The notes under the pieces are model-generated. The model searched no databases, had not been told where the DNA came from, and saw nothing but the letters and a program-made list of their open reading frames with translations. A DNA stretch of 64,000 nt, from the NCBI RefSeq assembly GCF_011046555.1, contig NZ_CP049246.1:1364001-1428000 (forward strand). The letters run 5' to 3'. Shown here piece after piece: positions 35,401 through 43,505 of the stretch (its first letter is position 1; each line of letters opens with the position of its first letter). This DNA is from Sphingobacterium lactis. GTDB taxonomy: Bacteria > Bacteroidota > Bacteroidia > Sphingobacteriales > Sphingobacteriaceae. The translations under genes were made by a program, and so were the position numbers.

Positions 35401-36036
35401 TTAGTTTTTCTCGAAATACTTACAAAAGTAGGTAATCGGGCAGATTTCGCATTTCGGATTCCTGGCTACGCAGATGTATCGACCGTGTAGGATCAGCCAA
35501 TGGTGCGCCATCGCAATGGTATCCTTTGGCAGGTACTTAACCAATTGTTTTTCTGCCGCTAGGGGTGTTGTTGCTCGATTGGTCAGGCCCAGTCGGTTGG
35601 CAACACGGAAGACATGGGTATCCACAGCCATAGCCGGATTGTGGTAGACTACCGATGAGATGACATTCGCTGTTTTTCTGCCTACTCCTGGCAGCTTCAC
35701 CAGGTCCGCAACCTGTTCGGGCACCTCGCTGTTGAAGTCCTCAACCAGCATTTTGGCCATGCCTACCAAATGCTTTGCTTTATTATTCGGATAACTTACA
35801 GAACGGATATACGTGAATACTTCATCGGGCGTACTGGCGGCCAGCGATTCCGGTTCTGGAAAGCGCGCAAATAGTGCCGGCGTCACTTGGTTGATACGCT
35901 TGTCCGTGCATTGAGCCGAAAGGATAACTGCAACGAGCAACTCATAGGGATTCCCATAATTTAATTCCGTTTCCGCATCGGGATTGTGCGTGGAAAAGTA
36001 AGCAACAAAAGCCTTGTAACGATCTTTTATAAGCAT
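35401..36036 (-). CDS. nth: Endonuclease III
   Basis: 211 residues. A DNA glycosylase/AP lyase that removes oxidised pyrimidines in base-excision repair. Helix-hairpin-helix LVKLPGVGRKTANVI with the catalytic Lys and, further on, the catalytic Asp in MAVDTHVFRVANRLGL. The C-terminal [4Fe-4S] cluster is complete: CVARNPKCEICPITYFC (C-x6-C-x2-C-x5-C). I chose the ATG at 36036, since the 19 extra residues upstream are not family-like. Confidence 0.97.
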   Translation of the reverse strand: MLIKDRYKAFVAYFSTHNPDAETELNYGNPYELLVAVILSAQCTDKRINQVTPALFARFPEPESLAASTPDEVFTYIRSVSYPNNKAKHLVGMAKMLVEDFNSEVPEQVADLVKLPGVGRKTANVISSVVYHNPAMAVDTHVFRVANRLGLTNRATTPLAAEKQLVKYLPKDTIAMAHHWLILHGRYICVARNPKCEICPITYFCKYFEKN

Positions 36037-36263
36037 AGCCAAAGATACGGATTGTATGGTAGAATATGACGATTGGAGTTTTATGTGAAGCACATATTAA
36101 ATGTAACTAAAAAACATTAAAATTAAATAAAAAGAAAATTGTGTTTGTAAATTCAGAAGTGATTTAATAACTTAGTGGTAGTTAATGGTAGGGCGATAGT
36201 CCATTCTGTTTAACAAGTTAAATTTATTTATATATTGTTCGTTTACAAATTTCAGTACTTATC

Positions 36264-36467
36264 ATGCTTTGCTTCATTTCCAATCTCTTCAAGAAAAATT
36301 CAGTAGCAGAACCCAACTACATTCATGTAAGTTCAGAAGGTAAGATATCCATCCGAACCGAAGATCTCCTTAGGCAAACGGAAGTGATCCATACCATTGA
36401 GAAGCTCCTGAATTCTCCCATGATCCGTGAAATCGATGAACGCAAAAAGAGACGTGCGGGTTTATAA
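36264..36467 (+). CDS. Small hypothetical protein
   Basis: 67 residues, with a short hydrophobic N-terminus (MLCFISNLF) and a mostly helical, charged remainder ending in ERKKRRAGL. I recognise no family. Its stop codon overlaps the start codon of the next gene (TAATG), which strongly suggests translational coupling and supports it as a real gene. Confidence 0.55.
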   Translation: MLCFISNLFKKNSVAEPNYIHVSSEGKISIRTEDLLRQTEVIHTIEKLLNSPMIREIDERKKRRAGL

Positions 36468-37150
36468 TGAGTTTCAGTATACTGATTCTTCCGCTTGCAT
36501 CGGGATATTTCATTCTAACGCGGTCGTATTATTTTAAATATCAGCAGCAAAGATTAGATAGACAAAGTTTATTGTTTGAAACCGTAATTTTTGCTGTTTT
36601 GATTTTGACTGTCGGTTTTCTCCTAAAAACCTTTGTCTATGATTATGTCATTGATCCTTTCCTTAAATCTTACATTAATCAACTTAATCCATTTAGGTCT
36701 ACCGCATATTCAGGTACAGTGTTTTTTTGTTTTATGCTGAGCATTCTGTGTACCTATGCGAGTAATTTATTCACCAATAAAGAAGAGCAGGTATATTGGG
36801 CAATCAAACGGATCGGAAATGAGTTTGAGCTCTTGGTTTCCCGTTCCGTAAAGGAAAGAAAGTTAATATTAATATCGCTAAAATCAGATAAGTTCTATAT
36901 TGGTTGGGTAAAGGAATTTCCCATTCCTTCAGTTTCAAATTATTTACGGATCATACCGGCAATTAGCGGTATTAGAAACGATGATAAACAGCTTGAATTC
37001 AAAGAACATTATTTACATACATATGCCAAATTCATTTTAGATGCAAAAATTAAAGCAATTTCCGACCTAGAAACTGATGTTGTCATCAATATCCCTGAGG
37101 TGCTTACGATTTCCTTCTACGACCAGACAATCTATGATGGAGCCTATTGA
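36467..37150 (+). CDS. Membrane protein, DUF6338-like
   Basis: 227 residues. Three transmembrane segments (~3-17, 38-58, 85-103), a short loop region, then a C-terminal cytoplasmic part with ERKLILISLKSDKFYIGWVKEFPI ... LRIIPAISGIRND. The pattern (membrane domain followed by a strand-rich SKLILVSLKSGKVYVGW-like segment) fits DUF6338 proteins, which have no known function; the assignment is tentative. Coupled to the preceding small gene (1-bp overlap). The convergent gene at 37154 begins 4 bp later. Confidence 0.6.
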   Translation: MSFSILILPLASGYFILTRSYYFKYQQQRLDRQSLLFETVIFAVLILTVGFLLKTFVYDYVIDPFLKSYINQLNPFRSTAYSGTVFFCFMLSILCTYASNLFTNKEEQVYWAIKRIGNEFELLVSRSVKERKLILISLKSDKFYIGWVKEFPIPSVSNYLRIIPAISGIRNDDKQLEFKEHYLHTYAKFILDAKIKAISDLETDVVINIPEVLTISFYDQTIYDGAY

Positions 37151-37153
37151 GTT

Positions 37154-37534
37154 TTAACTTCTTCTTAAACCCTCCAAATCTTGGTAATAATCTTTCGCTT
37201 GATCCGTTTCCAGGGTTAACTCTTCCAGGATGCCGACAATATCTTCCGTGTCTTCCAACACTGCAACTTGCTCAAGAATTGTTTCGAGTGTTGAGATAAG
37301 CTGCTGTAAGGCGGGCAAGAGCGGTTCAGCATCTGCTGCTGTTTCGGGAAAGTGGATTTCGAAATTATCGTTAAATTCCAGGAGCTGATCCACCAATTTA
37401 TTTAAAACAGGTGCGCAAGTTTGTTCTTGTATTTCCTCAGATGCTAAAACATTCGCTAGGAGCTTAGCTTGATCCTCAGCATGTCGATGCATTTTTTCAA
37501 TCAGGGTTAAGGGTATGCTTTCTTGCTTATCCAT
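37154..37534 (-). CDS. Helical hypothetical protein
   Basis: 126 residues, almost wholly predicted helical, acidic (many Glu/Asp) and rich in Leu and Gln, with one Cys. No signal peptide or membrane helix. I recognise no family. It follows the convergent DUF6338-like gene closely and has a 187-bp non-coding stretch upstream. Confidence 0.5.
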   Translation of the reverse strand: MDKQESIPLTLIEKMHRHAEDQAKLLANVLASEEIQEQTCAPVLNKLVDQLLEFNDNFEIHFPETAADAEPLLPALQQLISTLETILEQVAVLEDTEDIVGILEELTLETDQAKDYYQDLEGLRRS

Positions 37535-37690
37535 TAATTTTTAGCTGTTTGAACGTTTATAGAGGCAAGTTAATAAGAATATTCGAAGGGGCAAGAGGGA
37601 ATGAGGTTCCTTTGGACTATTAAACACTTAATCTAACGGGGGGTAATGATTTTACGGATTTTTAAGCGGTGTCGGATAGGGTAAAATCGA

Positions 37691-37719
37691 CGAAGCCACT
37701 CATTTGTGGAGTGGCTTCG
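37691..37719 (-). terminator. Intrinsic terminator of the small gene at 37722-37919
   Basis: CGAAGCCACTC (37691-37701) with GAGTGGCTTCG (37709-37719), 11 bp, followed on the minus strand by GATTTTACC. It begins 2 bp after the stop codon. Confidence 0.75.
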
Positions 37720-37721
37720 GA

Positions 37722-37919
37722 TTATAACTTACGTAAGGCCTTTGAGTAGTTGAGGATGTTTTCGATTGTTTTGTCTTCTGGATCTCTTGACAATTGTTGA
37801 ATGCAACTTTTAAGTTTATCCTCGAACTTTATCTCAACGTTATTATCTTGACTGATACCTGAAATTAGACCTTCGTAATTTACTTCTTGAATGTTAGTAG
37901 AGTTTTCCACCATAAGCAT
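37722..37919 (-). CDS. Small hypothetical protein
   Basis: 65 residues, acidic N-terminal half and basic C-terminus (NYSKALRKL). No family recognised. A strong terminator starts directly after its stop, which supports it as a transcribed gene. The subtilase gene begins 60 bp further along on the same strand. Confidence 0.5.
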   Translation of the reverse strand: MLMVENSTNIQEVNYEGLISGISQDNNVEIKFEDKLKSCIQQLSRDPEDKTIENILNYSKALRKL

Positions 37920-37979
37920 CTTTGTTTTTTATTCTAAACGCAAGATACTAAGCATTATTGTGAAAAATTTAACATTTTT

Positions 37980-39605
37980 TTACTTTTTCGAAGAAAGTAA
38001 TTTATTAGCCTCAGCGATCGCTTTGTAAGCATTTACAATACCTCCACTGGTGCTGATTTCATCCAAGTAAACTTTTTTGGAGCTACCGTCTTTTTTGACT
38101 TTCACCTTTTGGTCAACTTTAGTCACACTGTTCATGATCACTTGTTTCACCTGCTCGGCAGTAAGTGTTGGGTAATAAGCACGGATCATAGCTGCCAAAC
38201 CTGCAACCACTGGAGCGGCCATACTCGTTCCTTGTTCTTCTTTGTATTTCGATTCCGGTACGGTGGAGTTGATCTTCACGCCGGGTGCAAACACGTCGAC
38301 ACTACGGTAACCGAAATTGGAAAAGTCTGCCAATAGATCGTCGTTCAACTTCCAGCCGGAAGCACCTACGGTGATCCAATTTTTAGCTTCGCCCACAACA
38401 GCATCCAAGCTGTCGGTGAAATATTTCGTCGGGTAGTTTTTCTCGATGTCATTGTCCTGCCCATCATTTCCGGCAGCATGTACCAACAGTACATCTTTCG
38501 ATTCGGCGTATTTTACAGCCTCATCCACGGTTTTCTTGTTGAAGGCATAGCCCTTTCCAAAGCTCATGTTGATGACCTTCGCGCCATTGTCTACCGCATA
38601 GCGGATGCCGTTTGCTACGTCCTTATCACGCTCATCACCATTGGGAACCAAGCGTACCGCCATGATTTGAACCTGATCGGAAACACCATCGATACCGATG
38701 TTGTTCTTGCGCTTAGCACCGATGATACCCGCCACGTGCGTTCCGTGTCCTGCATCCGGACCTTTGACATCGTTGTTGCCATAGATTCTTTCGGAAGCAT
38801 CTTCGTAATTATCTCCAACAATATTCCTTGGGTCAAAATCTTTGTTCAAATGGAAATCTACCTGGTCGGAATAATATTTCACTGCTTCATTCAGGTCGGT
38901 GCTGAATTTCTCGAAGGAACCATTATCCAATTCCTTTTTAGCAATGCGCAAGGCCATTTTCTGTCCGTCATTGGTGGCTTGGAAAGCATCCAAATCCGCT
39001 TTGGTAATGTCTTTCGCCGGTTTGCCTATAGCTTTTGCAATGGCATCCACATTGTCCTTCAGTCTGCCGTAATTAACCTTACCAAAAGAAGCTTCATCCA
39101 TTTTGGACGTATAATCCGTGATCATTTTTTGGTAGGCAACAAACTCCCTTCTTTCTTTTTCAGAGAGTGGGGTTGTCGGAAGTACGGAAATATATTTGGG
39201 TTCGTAGATGCGGATTAGGCGGGTAACCTCCAAATTGTCCTGATCTACATTTTTCCCATCTTTGTTTCCGATGAAATTCCAACCGTGTACATCATCGATG
39301 TAGCCATTGCCATCATCATCCTTGCCATTTCCGGGGATTTCCTTCGGATTCGTCCAGAGGACATCCTTTAGGTCCTCATGTTGCACATCAACACCGCCAT
39401 CGAGCACGGCTACAATAACGGGCGTTGCTTTGCGCCCCTTGAGCAATTCTTGCGCCTTTTCCGTACTGATTCCCATGATACCATCTGCTTGATAGTCTAG
39501 GTTATACCAATTTGCTGGTGGATTATCTTTTTTGTCTTGGGCAAAACCAAGTGCTGGAAGAATTCCTAACGCTAAATAGCACAGAAATTTATTTGTTCCG
39601 ATCAT
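37980..39605 (-). CDS. Subtilisin-family (S8) serine protease, secreted
   Basis: 541 residues. Signal peptide (MIGTNKFLCYLALGILPALGFAQ). The catalytic triad is complete: Asp69 in VAVLDGGVDVQHEDL, His ~287 in GPDAGHGTHVAGIIGA, and Ser ~460 in EQGTSMAAPVVAGLAA; the oxyanion Asn is in VHAAGNDGQD. Between Asp and His is an unusually long insertion (~residues 100-260), largely helical and charged, so the peptidase domain is split by about 160 residues. There is no obvious C-terminal secretion domain. Periplasmic or exported. Confidence 0.92.
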   Translation of the reverse strand: MIGTNKFLCYLALGILPALGFAQDKKDNPPANWYNLDYQADGIMGISTEKAQELLKGRKATPVIVAVLDGGVDVQHEDLKDVLWTNPKEIPGNGKDDDGNGYIDDVHGWNFIGNKDGKNVDQDNLEVTRLIRIYEPKYISVLPTTPLSEKERREFVAYQKMITDYTSKMDEASFGKVNYGRLKDNVDAIAKAIGKPAKDITKADLDAFQATNDGQKMALRIAKKELDNGSFEKFSTDLNEAVKYYSDQVDFHLNKDFDPRNIVGDNYEDASERIYGNNDVKGPDAGHGTHVAGIIGAKRKNNIGIDGVSDQVQIMAVRLVPNGDERDKDVANGIRYAVDNGAKVINMSFGKGYAFNKKTVDEAVKYAESKDVLLVHAAGNDGQDNDIEKNYPTKYFTDSLDAVVGEAKNWITVGASGWKLNDDLLADFSNFGYRSVDVFAPGVKINSTVPESKYKEEQGTSMAAPVVAGLAAMIRAYYPTLTAEQVKQVIMNSVTKVDQKVKVKKDGSSKKVYLDEISTSGGIVNAYKAIAEANKLLSSKK

Positions 39606-39728
39606 ATTTTTAAAGATTATAATTCGACAAATTTACTATTTTCAATAAGATACTTTTGTTAATTAATCTAAAATCCTAGATAATTTGTTTTATTTTTAAA
39701 GCAGTTCTAACCAAACGAATTTAAATAT

Positions 39729-41885
39729 ATGAAAGATAAATATCTAATTGGTTTAATACTTACAGTCATGATATCATCCTGCTCACCTGAGGGGACTTCC
39801 CAAAAAGCACCTGTTAACTGGCCAGATGCCACTCCACCGGTTGCTGAAAAGAAAAATTTTGACCGGATCATCCATAATGATACGGTAGTCGATCCATATT
39901 ATTGGATGAATGATTATTTCAAAAAAGGGCCAGATTCCTCGCGTGTCGTTGCCTATCTAGATGCTGAAAATGCCTATACGGAAGCGATGATGAAGGATAC
40001 TGATGGTCTTCAGGATGTACTCTTCAAGGAAATGAAGGGCCGGATCAAAGAAACTGATGAGAGCGTGCCGTATCTGCGCAACGGGTATTATTATTACCAG
40101 CGCACGGAGGAAGGAAAACAATACTACAAGCTATGCCGCAAGAAGGGCAGTTTGGATGCACCTGAGGAAGTGCTATTGGATGTGGATAAGATGGCAGAGG
40201 GATTTGCCTATTATGCCCTGGGTGGTGCTACGGTAAGTCCGGACAATAAATTGTTGGCCTATGGTGTCGATACTGTATCCAGAAGGGAATATGTCATTCA
40301 CATTAAGAATTTGGAGACCGGAGAAATCCTACCGGACCGTATCATCCGCACATCGGGAGGTTCGGTTTGGGCAGCGGATAATAAAACGTTGTTCTATACG
40401 GCGAAAAACCCCGTAACCCTATTGAGTGAAAAGATCAAGCGCCATACCCTAGGTGCCCCAGTTGATAAAGACGTTGTTGTGTATGATGAAAAGGATAATA
40501 CCAACTATATTGGGGTCTGGAAATCGAAGGACGATCAATATATTTTCATTTATTCCGGAGGAACGCTGAGTTCCGAAACGAGGTACCTGAAGTCAGATGA
40601 CCCCAATGGCACCTTCCAGGTTTTTCAACCCCGGATAAAGGATGTGCTCTATTCCGTTACGCCACTAAAGGATAAGTTCCTGGTCGTGACGAATGACAAT
40701 GCCAAGAATTTCAAAGTGATGGAAACGCCGCTGGACAAAACGGGGAAGGAAAACTGGAAAGAATATATCCCGCACCGGTCCGATGTTTTGGTGGAAGGGA
40801 TCGATGAATTCGAGAACTTTATCGTGGTGTCTGAAAGAAAGAATGGTCTGTCGCAACTTGCCATTCGGAACTTGCAGGACAACAGCCAGCATTACCTGGA
40901 TTTTGGAGAAGCTGCCTATACCGTGTATTCCAGTACGAATGTAGAATACAACACGGATATCTTACGCTATGGCTATACTTCCATGGTAACTCCGTCTTCA
41001 ACCTACGATTATAACATGAAGACGAAGGAAAAAACCCTGATGAAACAACAAGAGGTACTGGGTGGATATGATCAAAAGCAATACGTTACGGAGCGTAAGA
41101 TGGCCAAAGTAACTGATGGCTCGATTGTTCCGATTTCTATTGTCTACAAAAAGGGAACAAACCTGGACGGCAAGGCGCCGCTATTGCTGTATGCATACGG
41201 TTCCTACGGTAGTTCCATGGATCCGACGTTTAGCTCTTCTAGGCTATCACTTTTGGATCGTGGATTTATCTATGCCATTGCCCATATTCGTGGGGGCGAG
41301 GAGATGGGTAGGCAATGGTATGAGGATGGCAAGATGATGAAGAAGAAGAATACCTTTACGGATTTCATAGATTGTGGAAAATACCTGATTGCCGAGAAAT
41401 ACACCGCCAAAGAGCATCTATATGCGCAGGGGGGTAGTGCCGGTGGATTGTTGATGGGTGCTGTGATCAATATGGCTCCTGAAATTTGGAATGGAGTCAT
41501 TGCACAGGTGCCATTTGTGGATGTGGTAAACACAATGTTGGATGAAAGCATCCCTTTGACTACGAATGAATACGATGAGTGGGGTAATCCGAATAACAAG
41601 GAAGCCTATGACTACATGAAGTCTTATTCACCATACGAAAATATTGAGGCCAAAGAATATCCGAACCTATTGGTGACAACGGGTCTGCACGATAGCCAGG
41701 TGCAGTATTTCGAGCCGGCAAAATGGGTGGCTAAGCTACGCGATATCCGAAAGGGCAAGAACGTGATCCTCTTGAAAACAGATATGGAATATGGACATGG
41801 GGGCGCATCGGGAAGGTTCGATTACCTGAAAGATGTGGCATTGAACTATGCTTTCCTATTTAAATTGGAAGGTATTACCAAATAA
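39729..41885 (+). CDS. ptrB: Oligopeptidase B-type prolyl oligopeptidase family protease, lipoprotein
   Basis: 718 residues. Lipoprotein signal (MKDKYLIGLILTVMISSCSPEG, lipidated Cys18), then the S9A layout: N-terminal NDTVVDPYYWMNDYFKKG, a seven-bladed propeller (~130-420) and the catalytic domain with AQGGSAGGLLMGAVIN (Ser ~569), GLHDSQVQYFEPAKW (Asp) and MEYGHGGASGRFD (His ~690). The ESIPLTTNEYDEWGNPN block matches oligopeptidase B, which cuts after basic residues in small peptides. A lipid anchor on this usually cytoplasmic enzyme means it is exported. Confidence 0.9.
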   Translation: MKDKYLIGLILTVMISSCSPEGTSQKAPVNWPDATPPVAEKKNFDRIIHNDTVVDPYYWMNDYFKKGPDSSRVVAYLDAENAYTEAMMKDTDGLQDVLFKEMKGRIKETDESVPYLRNGYYYYQRTEEGKQYYKLCRKKGSLDAPEEVLLDVDKMAEGFAYYALGGATVSPDNKLLAYGVDTVSRREYVIHIKNLETGEILPDRIIRTSGGSVWAADNKTLFYTAKNPVTLLSEKIKRHTLGAPVDKDVVVYDEKDNTNYIGVWKSKDDQYIFIYSGGTLSSETRYLKSDDPNGTFQVFQPRIKDVLYSVTPLKDKFLVVTNDNAKNFKVMETPLDKTGKENWKEYIPHRSDVLVEGIDEFENFIVVSERKNGLSQLAIRNLQDNSQHYLDFGEAAYTVYSSTNVEYNTDILRYGYTSMVTPSSTYDYNMKTKEKTLMKQQEVLGGYDQKQYVTERKMAKVTDGSIVPISIVYKKGTNLDGKAPLLLYAYGSYGSSMDPTFSSSRLSLLDRGFIYAIAHIRGGEEMGRQWYEDGKMMKKKNTFTDFIDCGKYLIAEKYTAKEHLYAQGGSAGGLLMGAVINMAPEIWNGVIAQVPFVDVVNTMLDESIPLTTNEYDEWGNPNNKEAYDYMKSYSPYENIEAKEYPNLLVTTGLHDSQVQYFEPAKWVAKLRDIRKGKNVILLKTDMEYGHGGASGRFDYLKDVALNYAFLFKLEGITK

Positions 41886-41901
41886 GTTAACCCTTTATCA
41901 T

Positions 41902-41942
41902 AAAAAACCGCCGATTGATATCTTCAACCGGCGGTTTTTTTA
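41902..41942 (+). terminator. Intrinsic terminator of the oligopeptidase gene
   Basis: AAAAAACCGCCG (41902-41913) with CGGCGGTTTTTT (41929-41940), perfect 12 bp, T run included. It may also stop the convergent small membrane protein transcript. Confidence 0.93.
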
Positions 41943-41973
41943 TGTAGATGCCATCGCAGAACCTGCGGGCTGT

Positions 41974-42222
41974 TTACTTCTTGTTCAAGCTGTCCAAGCG
42001 GTTTTCCTCTTCCGCTTCGCGGGCATCGATCTGATGCTGCTTGTAGTTTTCCATGGCGATCTTACTCGCACGTTGGGATACCACCAGACCAAAAATGGCC
42101 ACGACCGTAACAACCAGGATGCCCCACATGTATTTCTTCTTGTCCTGTTTAACCAACCAGTACATGAATAGGATATAGGGGATAACGAATAACGCGTAGA
42201 AAAATATACTTGGACCTACCAT
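41974..42222 (-). CDS. Small membrane protein, unknown
   Basis: 82 residues. Two transmembrane helices (~5-22 and ~31-50) and a charged C-terminal helix (KIAMENYKQHQIDAREAEEENRLDSLNKK). I know no function. Convergent with the oligopeptidase gene. Confidence 0.55.
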   Translation of the reverse strand: MVGPSIFFYALFVIPYILFMYWLVKQDKKKYMWGILVVTVVAIFGLVVSQRASKIAMENYKQHQIDAREAEEENRLDSLNKK

Positions 42223-42426
42223 AGCTGAAAATTTTATGCAAAGCTAAGGAATTATTTAAACAATCGGACCGATCTTACTAAGCGGGGTGAAATCTTACAC
42301 AAGAATGAAAGTTTAAAGAAAAACATATCTGATTTTTAAACGTTTCAACAATAGGAAAGTCTGATTGAAAGGTTTTCAATGATCTTCGTGGGAGATTATT
42401 TTATAAATAAAAAAACAACATAGAAA

Positions 42427-42460
42427 TTGCATAAAAGAAAAAAATAATTGTTTACTTTTG
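42427..42460 (+). promoter_or_regulatory. Putative promoter of the arginine operon
   Basis: TACTTTTG (42453-42460) matches the Bacteroidota -7 consensus TAnnTTTG. A TTG (42427-42429) lies 23 bp upstream in the -33 region. Transcription would start near 42467, about 28 bases before the leader peptide ATG. Confidence 0.6.
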
Positions 42461-42494
42461 CGCAGTCTAATCACTCAATATAAAGACAATTTAA

Positions 42495-42629
42495 ATGTAT
42501 AGTAACAAGGTATATATGGACACTTTCACCCAAGCTTATCGCAAGCTTCGTGCAAGGGCATATTATGCGCTGCATACATTCAATTGTCCAATTCTACGAT
42601 TTCGACGACCTATACTGCCTCGAGCTTGA
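42495..42629 (+). CDS. Putative arginine leader peptide (attenuator ORF)
   Basis: A 44-codon frame (ATG 42495, TGA 42627-42629) missed by length filters. It begins ~35 bp after a -7 box and lies 120 bp upstream of the arginine operon. Seven of its 44 codons are Arg: positions 16, 19, 21 (CGC, CGT, AGG), then 35, 37, 38 and 43, all CGA. The C-terminal residues read LRFRRPILPRA. A perfect 8-bp hairpin (42615-42642) overlaps the last codons. Dense, identical, probably rare Arg codons ahead of an RNA hairpin and upstream of arg genes are the classical pattern of ribosome-mediated attenuation. A second in-frame ATG at 42516 would give 37 residues. It could be a chance frame; conservation would decide. 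Confidence 0.6.
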   Translation: MYSNKVYMDTFTQAYRKLRARAYYALHTFNCPILRFRRPILPRA

Positions 42630-42642
42630 TTTGCCGAGGCAG
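42615..42642 (+). promoter_or_regulatory. Hairpin overlapping the end of the arginine leader ORF
   Basis: CTGCCTCG (42615-42622) with CGAGGCAG (42635-42642), perfect 8 bp, loop of 12. The 5' arm contains the last Arg codon (CGA 42621-42623) and the loop the stop codon. CAAGCT, present twice upstream (42531-42536, 42542-42547), can pair with AGCTTG in the loop (42623-42628), giving an alternative fold. No T run follows, so any control is not simple intrinsic termination at this hairpin. Confidence 0.6.
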
Positions 42643-42749
42643 GCAAACTTCCCCGTATTCCGTTATTCATCCTTTCGATGAGTGACATTCAAATTTAGAT
42701 TAGTTTATTCAAATACATTAGTATTTAATTTTTAGGTCGACATTAGTAA

Positions 42750-43466
42750 ATGACAATCTCCGATTTTTTGATTATTCCTGCATCAGCAAATCATATCCAT
42801 TATGCTGATCAAATCTGTGACGAAATGTTCGAGTCTGCAAAGGCTCGCGGTACAGGTATTGCGCGTAGAAAGCCAGAATATGTGGCGCGCAAGATGGAGG
42901 AAGGCAAGGCGGTTATCGCCCTGCATAAGGACGGTACCTGGGCAGGTTTCTGTTATATCGAAACATGGGGGCATGGTGACTATGTTGCCAATTCAGGCCT
43001 GATCGTAAATCCTATTTTCCGTAAAGTGGGTTTGGCCAAGGCCATTAAGAAACGGGTCTTTGAATTGTCGCGCGAGAAATATCCGAACTCCAAGATCTTC
43101 GGTTTAACGACCGGTTTGGCGGTGATGAAGATCAACTCCGATTTGGGCTATGAACCAGTAACCTATTCCGAGTTGACCCAGGATGAGGAATTCTGGAAAG
43201 GCTGTCAATCCTGCGTGAACTATGATATCTTAATGTCCAAGGATCGCAAGAACTGCATGTGTACTGCCATGTTGTGGGATCCGGTGGAAAAGGAAAAGGA
43301 ACTGAAGGAAAAGATCCTGCGCAAGGCGGAAGCAAAGGAGCGGTTGGATCGCATCTCCAAGAAACAAAGCCTCCTGAAACGGATCGAGGCAAAGCTTTGG
43401 AAGTCGACCAAAAAGATGGTCGCAACAGTATTTCCGGTAGGTGCAAAACCGGTAAAAGGATTTTAA
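42750..43466 (+). CDS. GNAT family N-acyltransferase of the arginine operon (candidate N-acylglutamate synthase)
   Basis: 238 residues. GNAT fold: NSGLIVNPIFRKVGLAKAIKKRVFEL (acetyl-CoA binding, ~82-106) and KIFGLTTGLAVMKINSDLGYEPV (~115-137). A Cys cluster follows (Cys152-x2-Cys155 and Cys169-x-Cys171), then a basic helical tail (~180-238). It is the first structural gene ahead of argG (39-bp gap) and argC. In Bacteroidota this gene is a conserved neighbour of argG and, as I recall, its Bacteroides counterpart has been implicated as the missing first enzyme, an N-acetyl/succinyl-glutamate synthase. The substrate is inferred from context, not from sequence. Confidence 0.75.
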   Translation: MTISDFLIIPASANHIHYADQICDEMFESAKARGTGIARRKPEYVARKMEEGKAVIALHKDGTWAGFCYIETWGHGDYVANSGLIVNPIFRKVGLAKAIKKRVFELSREKYPNSKIFGLTTGLAVMKINSDLGYEPVTYSELTQDEEFWKGCQSCVNYDILMSKDRKNCMCTAMLWDPVEKEKELKEKILRKAEAKERLDRISKKQSLLKRIEAKLWKSTKKMVATVFPVGAKPVKGF

Positions 43467-43505
43467 ATTAGTATTTTTGAGCATCAGCATATAAAGAATT
43501 ATAAA

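Noticed and set aside
38478..39218. A 246-codon + strand frame
   Set aside because: Lies wholly antisense to the subtilase, which has a full catalytic triad and signal peptide; the frame has no domain features.
42615..42642. Hairpin at the end of the arginine leader as a classical intrinsic terminator
   Set aside because: No T run follows it, so it is reported only as a possible regulatory fold.
42711..42732. AAATAC-ATTA-GTATTT stem with T-rich tail before the GNAT gene as the attenuator terminator
   Set aside because: The stem has almost only A-T pairs and is too weak to claim, although it lies where a terminator would be expected.
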